From Planctomycetaceae bacterium (lineage in GTDB: Bacteria > Planctomycetota > Planctomycetia > Pirellulales > Pirellulaceae), in contig PBOG01000280.1 in NCBI GenBank assembly GCA_002724245.1, positions 1 to 54,381 on the forward strand: 54,381 nucleotides of DNA, given 5' to 3'. Shown here one piece after another: positions 43,991 to 53,523 of this stretch. Every line of letters begins with the position of its first letter. Within the stretch, counting starts at the first letter, position 1. The position numbers were made by a program, and so were the translations under genes. The notes beneath the pieces are model-generated. The model was not told the DNA's origin, did no database searches, and saw only the letters and a program-made list of their open reading frames with translations.

Positions 43991-45550
43991 TCAAGGTGTG
44001 AATTGTAACGCGTACAGGTCAGCGCCTTTAATCAGGATTCTTAAACGCAGGGGAACACCGGACAAAGCACTCAGGTCACTGCCTCGCTTCCACTCGACGA
44101 CGCGTTCCAGGGAATCGCCGAACAACAGATGGCAATCGGTCGCCTGATAGCCGTCGAGTGGCTCACCTGCCGGAGTCTGAATTTCGACGCGGATGCTGCC
44201 TGCTGCGGAGGTCTCTAGATTCAATTTCAGACGGGTTCCCGACATTGTGAAGGGGCGCGTCAGCAATTCACCGCCCCGCAAAGGGGCAAACGCCGAGACG
44301 AAACCATCCAATCGCAGTCGATACCGACGTAATTTACATTGCCTCCAGAATCCTTCATTGACGTACAGCGAAAGCTCGTTGGGCGCAGCGGGAATGTCTG
44401 ATTGCGTTTCGAGCAATCCCCACGACTGGAAGTTGTCGCCGTAGACCCAGCGTTTTCGGGCAGGGTTTCCCGGGCGAATAAATGCATCGTCCCAGAACTT
44501 GAAACGCTGGCCGTCACGACTGCTCATCAGGCCTCCGTCGGAATAAGCGGCGCCAAAGTACGTGACGCTGGCGGCGAGTGTCCGGTTGAGGTCGGTTAAG
44601 GTGGATCGGCTGTCGACGTAACGCGTCGGGAACCCCAGATAGATATGGGGTGCCCGGTGATAAGGTTGAATCTGGTTGGTATAGAGCTGGACATAGGGTG
44701 ATGTGGGTGACGGTCGGGAGGTAAACGGGATCCACCGCTCGTCTGAGTATTCCAGCCAGCGCGGTTGGGACCAGTGCAGGAAATCGGTGGAAGTCGCGGT
44801 CATCACGTCTTTGGTGGATGTTTCTTTGCTGGTCGGAGTGATTTGACCTGGCCCGCCTCGGAGTGCCCGATGAAAACCGACATAGCGCTGCCGCACGGTG
44901 TCCCAAAAAGCCAGGTTCTGGGAATCGAAGTAACCCGTTGTGATGACCGGTGCATCGTGCATCGGTGCCCAGCGAATTCCATCGGGAGAAGAATAGACGT
45001 GGAGACCTCGCTGTGGTTTGTAAATCGCCACAATGGCTTTGTAGCGATGTTCGGCGAGGCAGGCGGGATTGCTGTCCTTGAAAGGGACAAAGGCGTGACA
45101 GATCTCGCCAGACAAGAGGATGTTGTTTTTTCTGGACCCGCGAAATTCCACCAACCCCAGGTCAGGACGTGTCCAGTGGATCCCGTCCTGACTTTCGGCG
45201 TAACAGGTGACGTTATAGGGAATTGAGTACCCGCTGGCGGTCGTTTCGATTTGCGAGCCACGGTAGTACATTCGGTAACGATCGCCGTCCTGGAAGATTG
45301 TATAGTAGAGGGTGCGGTTTCCCTCCCACGGCGTATCGTGCACGAACACGTCATCGGTTGGCACTGGATGATGGAGACGCAAGCGCGCCTTGCCGGTCAA
45401 CTGTTCGATCAGATGTTCGTCGAGCAGCAACTCGCGACGACTTCCAATGTCGATCGTTTCACCGGCCGTCACAGTCTGTGGGGCCAGATACAGTGCCAGA
45501 CACAGCAGTTCGACCAGCAGGATCAGTTGCGGTGGCCGCAGTAATGTCAT
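43991..45550 (-). CDS. Secreted beta-propeller protein, GH32/GH43-like
   Basis: The protein has 519 residues with a Sec signal (ILLVELLCLALYLAPQTVTA). Propeller-like features are repeated strand-turn segments: FVHDTPWEGNRTLYYTIFQDGDRYRMYYRG, YAESQDGIHWTRPDLGL, VYSSPDGIRWAPM and YSDGGLMSSRDGQRFKFW, with D-G-x-x-W turns as in glycoside hydrolase clans F and J. The C-terminal 90 residues form a beta-sandwich ending DLYALQF. A similar architecture is frequent in planctomycetes, without a known activity. Its start overlaps the upstream esterase stop by 4 bases (ATGA), so they are translationally coupled. I expect a periplasmic sugar-binding or -cleaving role, which is inference. Confidence 0.75.
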   Translation of the reverse strand: MTLLRPPQLILLVELLCLALYLAPQTVTAGETIDIGSRRELLLDEHLIEQLTGKARLRLHHPVPTDDVFVHDTPWEGNRTLYYTIFQDGDRYRMYYRGSQIETTASGYSIPYNVTCYAESQDGIHWTRPDLGLVEFRGSRKNNILLSGEICHAFVPFKDSNPACLAEHRYKAIVAIYKPQRGLHVYSSPDGIRWAPMHDAPVITTGYFDSQNLAFWDTVRQRYVGFHRALRGGPGQITPTSKETSTKDVMTATSTDFLHWSQPRWLEYSDERWIPFTSRPSPTSPYVQLYTNQIQPYHRAPHIYLGFPTRYVDSRSTLTDLNRTLAASVTYFGAAYSDGGLMSSRDGQRFKFWDDAFIRPGNPARKRWVYGDNFQSWGLLETQSDIPAAPNELSLYVNEGFWRQCKLRRYRLRLDGFVSAFAPLRGGELLTRPFTMSGTRLKLNLETSAAGSIRVEIQTPAGEPLDGYQATDCHLLFGDSLERVVEWKRGSDLSALSGVPLRLRILIKGADLYALQFTP

Positions 45551-46488
45551 GGGGTTATTTCTGGCAGTGGTGTTTGGCGGATGGCTTGCCCGATGCGCTG
45601 GTTGACTTGCTGCACTTCGTCAAAGCGATGGCCGTGCAGCATGAAGCCGTGGAGGACTCCAGCCACCCGCTCACGTGCGACAGGCACTCCCGCCGCGGTG
45701 AGTCGATCGGCGTAGGCTTCACCTTCATCCCGTAACGTGTCGTATTCGGCGGTCACGACGTAGGCGGGTGGCAGGCCTTCCAGGGAGCGACACCGCAACG
45801 GAGAAGCTTCCGGATCGGTCCAGTCATGTTGTCCCAGGTACTGCTGCCAGAACCAGTGCATCGAGTCACGTGTCAGACCATAACCTTCTGCGAACAAGCG
45901 GTAGGATTCGGTTTCCAGGTCGCAATCGGTGACCGGGTAGAGCAGCACCTGGTAAGCGAGATGGATGTCTTCCCGGGTGCGGGCGCGGATCGCTACGACG
46001 GCCGCCAGGTTACCGCCTGCGCTGTCACCGGCAACACAGACGGCGCCGTCGATCCCCCATTCCTGACGACGCTGGTTGGCCCACACGAGTCCCTGCAGGC
46101 AGTCCTCGATGGCCGTGGGGAAAGGGAATTCTGGAGCCAGACGGTAGTCCACTGAGACGACAACCGCATGCGCCGCGATGGCGAGTTGCCGGCAGGCACC
46201 GTCGTGTGAATCGAGATTGCCCAGGACCCAACCGCCACCGTGGAAGAAGACGATCAGGTTCCGTCGTTCAGTCGGTTCGCGGGTCGGATGGTAAATCCGC
46301 GCCCGGAGCGTCTGCCCGGAATGATCGATTTCTTGTTCATGGACCGTTGGTAAGTCCGGCAGCGGCCCCATGGGGGTGGCGAGGCGTTGGCGGGCTTCGT
46401 CTGGGGTGACGGTCGAGATGGGGGGCAGATTCAGGGCCTCCAACTCGGCCAATAAGCGAACCGCTTGTGGGTGTAGCGTCACATTCAT
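45547..46488 (-). CDS. Alpha/beta hydrolase, HSL-type (family IV) esterase
   Basis: The protein has 313 residues and no signal peptide, so it is cytoplasmic. It has the full hormone-sensitive-lipase pattern: oxyanion motif HGGG at 83-86, nucleophile Ser156 in GDSAGGN, Asp250 in AEYDTLRDEG and His280 in VLHGFM. It cleaves short-chain acyl esters, perhaps acetyl groups from sugars. It lies in a three-gene operon and overlaps both neighbours by 4 bases (CotH upstream, beta-propeller downstream). Confidence 0.93.
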   Translation of the reverse strand: MNVTLHPQAVRLLAELEALNLPPISTVTPDEARQRLATPMGPLPDLPTVHEQEIDHSGQTLRARIYHPTREPTERRNLIVFFHGGGWVLGNLDSHDGACRQLAIAAHAVVVSVDYRLAPEFPFPTAIEDCLQGLVWANQRRQEWGIDGAVCVAGDSAGGNLAAVVAIRARTREDIHLAYQVLLYPVTDCDLETESYRLFAEGYGLTRDSMHWFWQQYLGQHDWTDPEASPLRCRSLEGLPPAYVVTAEYDTLRDEGEAYADRLTAAGVPVARERVAGVLHGFMLHGHRFDEVQQVNQRIGQAIRQTPLPEITP

Positions 46489-48266
46489 TCCTTGGTTTTG
46501 CGGAGGACCAAATCGCGGGCGAATTTGCGCACTTTCCCTCCCGCCATTTTTAAGATCTGCAATTCGATCGTGCCGCTGACGGGGGCGCCCGCCTCGGTGG
46601 ATGCTTGCTCCAGCTGGATGTGACCCGCCACGATTTCTGTCTGGGGACGGAAGAACAACGCCAGCAGCCCTTGGGTGTTTCCCGCAACATAATACCCCTG
46701 GACCAGGGAGCGGTTCCCGGTGGCGGGTCGGAATTCGGTTACGGGCAGGCTGGCCGCCAGTATGATCTGCTTGTCGTCTGACGCTCGTTTTCCGGTGATG
46801 ACCAGCGTGGCGGACTTGTTGCCCGCAGAGTCCCGGTCACCCAATCTGGCGTGAATCCCTAATTGTCGGTCTTTGAATTGGACGGCTTGGCCGTCGAGCG
46901 ACAAGTTCAGTTTGAGTTGCCCTGTGTGAAGCGGGTCTTCCGGTTCTTTGGCATACCATTTGGTGGTGAATGTTGCGGTGGCCTGGCCGAGCGGCTTGAA
47001 GTAGAGCGGTTCGCGGGGGCCTTTCGCTATTTCCAGGGGCCACTCTGCTAGTTCCTTTTGGATGACTTTCCTCCGCCCGGCAACAAACTGGCGGACCCTC
47101 TCCAGGTTCTTGGAAAAGTCCCGCTGGCTAGGGTGCAGGTTGTTTTCCAAGTGGGCTTCCAGTCGATCGATTTCCGCATTCCACTTGGATTCCTGCCAGT
47201 GGTCTTGCAGCAACGACACCAGCGTTTCACGGTACTGCTGTTGAATAGCCGGTACGCGGTACAAGCGGTTGGCGAGCAACGACCGGCAATACACCGATTT
47301 CGGCCTGATAAAAAAGGGAGGCAGCGGCATCGCATTGGTGAATGCACAATCCAGACCCCAGGGCAGGAAGTAGAGCTTGGAGTTGGCTGGGTTGCGATAG
47401 ACAAAAAAGTTGTTCTGGTTGTTTGTGTAGCCATCCCAGAACCCGAGCAGGCTCTCGGTTGCCCAGAACTTGATGAACGCCGGGAGATCGAGCAGTTTGC
47501 CAATTGCCTGCAGGTCGAGCTGTTCTTGGGCCAGCAAGTCCGCCAGTTGTGCGAGCGGCGCGTGCGAGGATTGCGAGGTTTTCAGTTCAAAGCGTTGGAA
47601 AGAATCGGGCCACAGGTCGGCCACAGTGCCTTCGTAAAGGTCTCCTGAAGCGTCGTCAAAACGGTTCTCCAGAAAGGGGGCCTTAATTGCTTCGACATGG
47701 GAGTAAATGCCGAGATACTCTCCGTTGACCGTCACTTTGGCGTGGTTGCAGCGACATGCAACCGTCCCGGTTTCATTGAAGAAACGGTAGCAGAGATATT
47801 GGCTGGCCAGTGAGCGATCCTGTCGATTGTTATTGAGTGTCAGCCGGTCCAGACCGGCGATCGGGTGTTGCTGCTGGAATTCTCCAAATTTGATCTTCAG
47901 CGAAGGGCGGCTTTGGCTTAGCGACCCGAGAAATCCCTTCTTGCGAATACCGACGTTCCGGATCAAGACGCCATCGACCGTAACATTCCCAGGGAAATAC
48001 CGGAACGGGCTTTCTACAGGGGTTTTACCCAGCGAGAGGGCCAGTGCCCTGGTCTGCTGCCGCAGTGTGTTCCAATCGTCCCGGGATAACTCAATTTCCA
48101 CGTTGACCAGGTGTGCTGGGTCAAACAACTTGTCTGCGGTGAGTTCCGGATGGGGGTTCTCCGCCCAACAGGGATTGGAGATGCCCAGGGCGAATGGCCA
48201 TAGTGAGGCCAGCATGGTGAGCAGTGACAGCAATCGCGACAACGGGCAGCGGGGTGATAACTGCAT
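46485..48266 (-). CDS. CotH-family protein, intact paralogue
   Basis: The protein has 593 residues with a signal peptide (LLSLLTMLASLWPFALG). It matches the CotH family: LDRLTLNNNRQDRSLASQYLCYRFF, VNGEYLGIYSHVEAIKAPFLENRF, GDLYEGTVADLWPDSFQRFEL, LLGFWDGYTNNQNNFFVY and LYFLPWGLDCAFTNA. The C-terminal ~130 residues form a beta-rich domain (GTIELQILK). It is the first gene of a three-gene operon (overlapping the esterase start by 4 bases). It is an intact reference for the ochre-interrupted copy at 13144, to which it aligns over most of its length. CotH proteins are secreted or spore-coat kinases, whereas in planctomycetes the target is unknown. Confidence 0.92.
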   Translation of the reverse strand: MQLSPRCPLSRLLSLLTMLASLWPFALGISNPCWAENPHPELTADKLFDPAHLVNVEIELSRDDWNTLRQQTRALALSLGKTPVESPFRYFPGNVTVDGVLIRNVGIRKKGFLGSLSQSRPSLKIKFGEFQQQHPIAGLDRLTLNNNRQDRSLASQYLCYRFFNETGTVACRCNHAKVTVNGEYLGIYSHVEAIKAPFLENRFDDASGDLYEGTVADLWPDSFQRFELKTSQSSHAPLAQLADLLAQEQLDLQAIGKLLDLPAFIKFWATESLLGFWDGYTNNQNNFFVYRNPANSKLYFLPWGLDCAFTNAMPLPPFFIRPKSVYCRSLLANRLYRVPAIQQQYRETLVSLLQDHWQESKWNAEIDRLEAHLENNLHPSQRDFSKNLERVRQFVAGRRKVIQKELAEWPLEIAKGPREPLYFKPLGQATATFTTKWYAKEPEDPLHTGQLKLNLSLDGQAVQFKDRQLGIHARLGDRDSAGNKSATLVITGKRASDDKQIILAASLPVTEFRPATGNRSLVQGYYVAGNTQGLLALFFRPQTEIVAGHIQLEQASTEAGAPVSGTIELQILKMAGGKVRKFARDLVLRKTKE

Positions 48267-48420
48267 CGATCCACGTTAGGTTGGGGGTGGTGTTGGCACG
48301 CGCGCCTCCTGCACTGGCCACGCTGAGGTCAATTCACTCTATATCAATCTATGGGACGAGACGATAGCATTGTCGACTAGTCGAAGTACGCACGCGGACC
48401 GATGTCGCAGGCAGGGGTGT

Positions 48421-48675
48421 ATGAGTAACGACGCGGAGAGAGCGGAAGAACAAGCGAAACGCCAGCAGGCTACAGCAGATCGAGAGGCCAGTGAATTATT
48501 GCGGGTGGCAGTGGTGGGTATTGTGTTGTTGATTGTTTTTCTGGCAGTGCTGATCGCTGCCAAGTTGCGTTGGAGCTCGACGGACTTCGGCCGACTCGAA
48601 GTACCCACTGCCCCACCCCACGATGCGTTTTGTGCACAGGTTTTACCCCGGAAGCAATGCCTTCTCCACAGCTAA
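48421..48675 (+). CDS. Small single-pass membrane protein
   Basis: This 84-residue frame starts at ATG 48421 after a weak purine stretch. Residues 1-25 are charged (SNDAERAEEQAKRQQATADRE), 27-48 are a clear transmembrane segment (LLRVAVVGIVLLIVFLAVLIAA), and the rest is polar. It lies on the plus strand between the divergent CotH operon and the convergent isochorismatase gene, 27 bp before that gene's end. The pattern is more protein-like than random, but no family was recognised. Confidence 0.5.
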   Translation: MSNDAERAEEQAKRQQATADREASELLRVAVVGIVLLIVFLAVLIAAKLRWSSTDFGRLEVPTAPPHDAFCAQVLPRKQCLLHS

Positions 48676-48702
48676 CCGGCCCGCTGGTTGCGGGTATTCG
48701 AT

Positions 48703-49425
48703 TTACACGCTGGCTGGACGGTCGAGGTGGTCCAGTTGGGACACGACTTCAGCCACGGGCGTGACATCTCCCAGGTCGATATCGATATCGAGCAAGTTGA
48801 CTTCGTGCATCAACTCGCAGCGTTCTCCGATGGCCTCGCGAGGCACGATCACTCGAAAACTATCGACCGCATCGCGACACGTTGCGTAGACGCAGTGACT
48901 GGTACTGATTCCCGTGACGATTAACGTATCAACGGAGAGTGAAGTCAGCATCTCGTGGAGGTTGGTTCCTTTGAATGACGACGCGTAGCGTTTGTAGACG
49001 ATTTTTTCTTCGGGTCGATGTTCCAGTCGCGGATCGAGTGCGAAGAGCTCTTCGACCTGATCTGCTGGGACGGACCATTTTAATTTTCGGTTTTGTGGGC
49101 TGGGTGGGTCGGCGGGATCCCAGGCGAGCGAGGTGAAGAAGATCGGGATTGCGGCTCGTCGTGCGGCCGCCAGCACCTGACACGTACCTTCCATCACGCT
49201 ATCCAGATTACTGCCGATCTGCAGTTCGGGGTCGAGCCAGTAGCGGGCCATATCAATCACGATTAACGCCGGCCGTTGTCCCCAGCCTACGCGCATTCCC
49301 CAGCCGCGTTCCAGATAGTTTGCCTTCAGTGCGGCCAGGTGCTCACGGAGTGGTTCGCGCAATGCATCGGGCAAACGCAGGTCATCTGCCCCGAAGGAAA
49401 GTCGTTGTGCACGGTTGTCGCTCAT
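48703..49425 (-). CDS. Isochorismatase-family cysteine hydrolase
   Basis: The protein has 240 residues from ATG 49425, preceded by AAAGGA at spacing 6. An upstream in-frame extension lacks support. The catalytic triad of the superfamily is visible: Asp58 in ALIVIDMARYW, Lys145 in IVYKRYASSF and Cys178 in ISTSHCVYATCRDA. The sequence is closest in feel to N-carbamoylsarcosine amidase-like members, which hydrolyse an amide or carbamoyl group; the exact substrate is open. It is cytoplasmic. It lies downstream of the CocE-type hydrolase and amidohydrolase genes on the same strand, suggesting one catabolic run. Confidence 0.9.
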   Translation of the reverse strand: MSDNRAQRLSFGADDLRLPDALREPLREHLAALKANYLERGWGMRVGWGQRPALIVIDMARYWLDPELQIGSNLDSVMEGTCQVLAAARRAAIPIFFTSLAWDPADPPSPQNRKLKWSVPADQVEELFALDPRLEHRPEEKIVYKRYASSFKGTNLHEMLTSLSVDTLIVTGISTSHCVYATCRDAVDSFRVIVPREAIGERCELMHEVNLLDIDIDLGDVTPVAEVVSQLDHLDRPASV

Positions 49426-49544
49426 GAGGTGTCCTTTCGGGCGGTTGCTTTGAGAAAATGGAGATTGAGAAGATGTCGCGGGGCATTGGTGGGGCGTAGA
49501 TATTCTGTTGGACACCGTCACAGATGCCAACAGTGTCAGGCCAA

Positions 49545-51254
49545 TCACAGATTCTTGCCGGCCTGTTCTTTCTTGCCAGTCTGCTCTGTGACCACAGGAG
49601 CCAGAATTCGGGATGCGTGCTGCTGGTTGTGGTACACCGTGTTGACGGCAGTCACGGTTTTGTCTGGAAATTCGACGGTCAGTGCCAGGCCTGTTTGCGG
49701 GTTCGGCTCGTAGAGCGGTGCTCCCGTGCTGGCGATGGTGACACGGATGCGATGGCCGCGGTTAAAGATCTGACTCAGCCAGCCCACGCGAAACCGAACT
49801 TTGACGACTTCACCTGGCGAGAGTAACACTTCCTGCCGGAATCCTTCGCGATAACGTAACCGCCAGGGGTAACCGATGAGCAGAATGGAACGACCGTCAG
49901 GATAGACGTCGCAGACACGGACAATCAGGTCCGTGTCGCGTGCGGTGGAAGAAAAATAAAGTTCAGCTTCGACCGGTCCCGTCCATTCCACCGGCTGCTC
50001 AAGCGCACTAGAAGTGAAAGTCAGCACTTCGCTCTGGGTTTCAAAGGAACGCGCGTCTCGGGCGCCGGGAAAAGACCGGCCGGGAATTTGCATGGGATGC
50101 TGGGGATCGCTCTGGTAGCTGGTGCTGGCTGTCGGATCGGTTGGCTCGTCGGGTTGCAATACGCCCTCTGCACCGCGGTCGGCGCCGAGATAGAGCGGCA
50201 CGGTACGAGCGGGCGGTGGCCAGTCTGCGGCCAACCGCCAGAGATTCCCGGGGGCTCCCGGTTCACCAGCGGCACCCATCACGTAGTACTTCACGGGAGC
50301 CCGCTGCTGCGTCGACGGTGTTTTTCCTTTCAGGTGTTGATCAAACCAGGCGACCATGGAGTCGTGTACAGAAATCGCGGCGTGTTCGGGGAAACGCAAT
50401 TCGCCGACCTGGTGTCCTTTATTTCGGCGTCCGTGTAACCAGGGTCCAATCAGCAATTGTTGCTGTCCGAGTGATCGGGGGCCACCACGGTGCTGGCGTC
50501 CCTGGAAGCTGGCAATCGATCCCTGGTTCATGAAGTCGAACCAGCTGCCGATCGTCAAGCAGGGGACATTCATACGGTCGAAGTGACGCGCGCAATCTTC
50601 GGCTTCCCAGTACGTGTCGTAGTTCGGGTGGGCAAACCATTGGGTCATCAGATCCCGATTGTGCTGGGGAACACGGCAGACCGCTTCCATTCCTTTGAAT
50701 CGGTCGGGGCGTGTGCCGCCACCCAGCCGGTAACCTTCCTGAAAAAGGCTTAATCCGGTATCGACCATGTACTGGCAGGTGAGATGTGGCGGGCGGGTGA
50801 TGGCCAGAAAGTTCTGCGCAAACCCCCCCTGTGAGCTGCCGAAGGTGCCGATTTTTCCGGTACACCATTGACGTCTTGCCAACCACTCACACGTGTCGTA
50901 GCCGTCCTGTAACGCGCCTCCGGCCAGGGCTCGGTATCCCACCCAGGTTCCTTCCGATTCCTGGGCTCCGCGGAAGTTGACGTGCAATACGCCGTAGCCG
51001 GTTGCCGCCAGCCGGGCTGCCAGTTGACGCGTCGTACGGCCGCGCAAGTTCGCGTAACGCTGTTCAAACAAGCCTGGAAACGGTCCCTTGCCCGGCGGTA
51101 GATAGAGGTAGCCAGAAAGCCGTTTGCCGTCGCGCATCGGCACCCACACATGCGTTTCGCTGACATCCCCCAGGTCGATCTCGGCGGGTGTCTGGGCATT
51201 GGACATGCCCGCTGAGATGGCCACCAGTAACAACCACATTTGCAGGTTTCGCAT
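49545..51254 (-). CDS. CocE/NonD-type alpha/beta hydrolase (X-Pro dipeptidyl-peptidase S15-like), exported
   Basis: The protein has 569 residues from ATG 51254, preceded by GGAGAG. Signal peptide MRNLQMWLLLVAISAGMSNA. Catalytic features: nucleophile Ser141 in GTFGSSQGGFAQ, preceded by VHVNFRGAQES (oxyanion-type Arg), and a helical cap. The C-terminal ~230 residues form the XPDP jelly-roll domain (EVLTFTSSALEQPVEWTGPVEAELYFSS, GEVVKVRFRVGWLSQIFNRGHRIRV). The family includes cocaine esterase, glutaryl-7-ACA acylase and Xaa-Pro peptidases. Substrate here is unknown. It is in a same-strand series with the amidohydrolase and isochorismatase genes. Confidence 0.9.
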   Translation of the reverse strand: MRNLQMWLLLVAISAGMSNAQTPAEIDLGDVSETHVWVPMRDGKRLSGYLYLPPGKGPFPGLFEQRYANLRGRTTRQLAARLAATGYGVLHVNFRGAQESEGTWVGYRALAGGALQDGYDTCEWLARRQWCTGKIGTFGSSQGGFAQNFLAITRPPHLTCQYMVDTGLSLFQEGYRLGGGTRPDRFKGMEAVCRVPQHNRDLMTQWFAHPNYDTYWEAEDCARHFDRMNVPCLTIGSWFDFMNQGSIASFQGRQHRGGPRSLGQQQLLIGPWLHGRRNKGHQVGELRFPEHAAISVHDSMVAWFDQHLKGKTPSTQQRAPVKYYVMGAAGEPGAPGNLWRLAADWPPPARTVPLYLGADRGAEGVLQPDEPTDPTASTSYQSDPQHPMQIPGRSFPGARDARSFETQSEVLTFTSSALEQPVEWTGPVEAELYFSSTARDTDLIVRVCDVYPDGRSILLIGYPWRLRYREGFRQEVLLSPGEVVKVRFRVGWLSQIFNRGHRIRVTIASTGAPLYEPNPQTGLALTVEFPDKTVTAVNTVYHNQQHASRILAPVVTEQTGKKEQAGKNL

Positions 51255-51312
51255 CAGTTCTCTCCCCACTGGGACCACCGCCGCAGGCACCGCCGGCGGG
51301 TGCCTGAACCTG

Positions 51313-52302
51313 TTACACATTCAACAACCGCGCCGCGTTGTTCCAGAAGATATCTTCGACCTGGTTGTCTGTGAGTCGCTCTGACCAGCAGGCCCATTTC
51401 AACGAACGCAGGTGTTCCAATCCCACCAGCACCGGGTCAATCCGGGTATGTTTTTCTCCCCACACAGGCGACTGTTCGTAAAGCCAGAGGAAGGAGTCGC
51501 CGGCGGAGAGCGATCTGCCGCGATGGTGGCTGACAGGCAAGTCTGAGCCATACATCAACTTGTCATGACCGATAATGCGGATGATCGATTGATGCGCGAT
51601 CGGCTCGCAGTTGGCACTGGTATCGAAGTAGAGATTGTCGAGACCGACCAGATGCGGCAGTCCCTCAAGATTGTGGCTGGGTTGAAAACCTCGCGCTGAG
51701 TGCGCCAGGATGAGCGTCATATTCGGGTAGTTCTGGCAGTAGTGTTTGATGCAGGCAATATTCGCCGGATCCGCCACGGAGCGGGACTTCACCATATGCA
51801 GCGTGATCACCCAGCCTTCTTCATCCGCGACTTTGATCAACGCTTCGGGAAGGTAGGCCTGGATATCTGCTTCCCAGGTGGGATCGACGTCTGACATGGT
51901 GTGGTAGCACTTCAGTCCGTGCAGACCCAGCTGACGTACCTGTTGCCGAACCCATTCCGGGTCATCTTGTGGCTTGATAAAGAAGATACCGCGGTTGGCT
52001 GGATCGGGAGCCGTGTGTTCACCGACCCAGGCGTTGGCTGTGCTCAGTTTTTCATCTTCCATGGAGGAGCTGAAAGGGATGAACAACGCATTGGTCGGAC
52101 GTCCGGTGTGGATCTGGTCGATCAACGTTCGGTATTCCGTGAGGCCCACATCGGGGGGACCACCTGGAATCGCCCAGGCGACGCAGGACTCCCGCCACAA
52201 ATGGCAGTGCGCGTCATAGATCCGATCGGGCAGGAAGGCGTCGAGTTCCCGTTGGAAAAAGTCCCGGTCGAGCTGGTTGTGGGGTGTGCCTTTGAAACTC
52301 AT
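51313..52302 (-). CDS. Amidohydrolase 2-family metal-dependent hydrolase, cytoplasmic
   Basis: The protein has 329 residues. ATG 52302 is chosen because a strong GGAGG lies 9 bases upstream; an earlier ATG (52353) adds 17 residues. The barrel starts with IYDAHCHLW (His32, His34), with later metal/catalytic strands LHMVKSRS, LILAHSARGFQP and MYGSDLPVSHH. It belongs to the amidohydrolase superfamily (TIM-barrel lactonases/decarboxylases). No signal peptide is seen, in contrast to the exported amidohydrolase at 11533. It lies between two alpha/beta hydrolase genes on the same strand. Substrate unknown. Confidence 0.88.
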   Translation of the reverse strand: MSFKGTPHNQLDRDFFQRELDAFLPDRIYDAHCHLWRESCVAWAIPGGPPDVGLTEYRTLIDQIHTGRPTNALFIPFSSSMEDEKLSTANAWVGEHTAPDPANRGIFFIKPQDDPEWVRQQVRQLGLHGLKCYHTMSDVDPTWEADIQAYLPEALIKVADEEGWVITLHMVKSRSVADPANIACIKHYCQNYPNMTLILAHSARGFQPSHNLEGLPHLVGLDNLYFDTSANCEPIAHQSIIRIIGHDKLMYGSDLPVSHHRGRSLSAGDSFLWLYEQSPVWGEKHTRIDPVLVGLEHLRSLKWACWSERLTDNQVEDIFWNNAARLLNV

Positions 52303-52384
52303 CAGGGGCAGCCTCCGGTCGTGGGTTGGTTTGGTTTCATGCAGCGTAGTCACCAGGTTGGCTGTGGCAGACTCGCAGCGGTTT

Positions 52385-53341
52385 TCAACGTTGTTCTGGG
52401 CGTTGGCCGGGTGTGACGACTTGTTGTAGCCAGCGTCGCAGCGAGTGGCGGGTCGCTGAAGGACGAAGTATCCAGGCGTCGTTGTGATTGCGAAAACCGG
52501 TTTCCTGGAACGTGAAATGACCCGACACGCCGCTACTTTCCAGATAACGCTGCGTGGCGGTCAGTCCCTGGGTGGCAGTCGGGCCCTGCTCTTGGCAAAT
52601 CCACTGGGGACGTTGCCCCAGACGCTGCAGGCGTTCCAGTGCGGATTTCCGGTCCGCCTGCGGGTAACCCCATTTTTCGTAGACGCCGTCGTAGTGGCTG
52701 TAGGGGACAAAGGCAGTCCACAAGCGGGCAATTTCGTCGTCATAGAGTCCCAGGTAGTTGCAGGCAATCGCCCCCCGCGAAAATCCCGCCAGCACGACAC
52801 GGGTCGGGTCGCCGCCGTACGCTTTACAGAGTTCAGGTACCGCCTGCTTGTAGTAACGCAGAGTAGGTTGCGGATCGTAGTGGGGACGGTCGCCCCACCA
52901 CTGGGTGGCGATGCTGCGCCCGTCTGCCTTCAAATACGGCAGGCAAAACCAGAGGTAGCCCTGCCCCGCGGAGAGACCGTAGCCTAGTTTACTCCCCTCC
53001 GGCCGGCCGGTGCTGACATCGCCAAACGGGCTGCGGTACGGTCCGTTGCCTGCCAGTTCGACGATCACGGGATAGGATTTTCCCGGCACCCAGTCTGTGG
53101 GCAGGTAGACCACGTGATAGATGTCTGTTGTTTCGTAACCTGCCAGGCGAGACTTGACACGCCGTCCCGCAGCGGGCGGCCCTGGTGACAGTGGGGGTAC
53201 TTGCAAATCGGCCGGGACCGAGGCGATGTCAAGCGTTTCGGCGGCGGTCAGAATTGTGTTACCCTGCGCGCTGAAGATCCAGAGACAGACTGTGGCTGTC
53301 GCGTAGAGCGGGAAATCGCGGTGGGCGGCAGACCGTGACAT
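52385..53341 (-). CDS. Secreted alpha/beta hydrolase (PHB-depolymerase/feruloyl-esterase-like)
   Basis: The protein has 318 residues from ATG 53341 (a TTG two codons upstream is an alternative). A Sec-type signal (PLYATATVCLWIFSAQG) leads to a mature hydrolase with the GFSRG nucleophile elbow near residue 188. YPVIVELAGNGPYRSPFGD is an oxyanion-type strand, and a late HNDAW could hold the catalytic His. It resembles secreted esterases that act on polymer side-groups. The upstream neighbour is the DUF1501 gene at the right edge, the downstream one the amidohydrolase at 51313; all run on the minus strand. Confidence 0.82.
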   Translation of the reverse strand: MSRSAAHRDFPLYATATVCLWIFSAQGNTILTAAETLDIASVPADLQVPPLSPGPPAAGRRVKSRLAGYETTDIYHVVYLPTDWVPGKSYPVIVELAGNGPYRSPFGDVSTGRPEGSKLGYGLSAGQGYLWFCLPYLKADGRSIATQWWGDRPHYDPQPTLRYYKQAVPELCKAYGGDPTRVVLAGFSRGAIACNYLGLYDDEIARLWTAFVPYSHYDGVYEKWGYPQADRKSALERLQRLGQRPQWICQEQGPTATQGLTATQRYLESSGVSGHFTFQETGFRNHNDAWILRPSATRHSLRRWLQQVVTPGQRPEQR

Positions 53342-53523
53342 GATCAATCGATCCTGGCGACGAGAGGGGCAGTACCGGAAGGAATAGCTGACACCCTAAC
53401 GAGTCTCGGTCGGTGCAACAACGTACCTGCCAGCGAACCAGGGCTGAAAGGAAAGTGCAGACGCGGACCGCCAACACCCTGCAGTGGACTCGACTGGGAC
53501 TGATAACCACTCGTCTGGAATAT

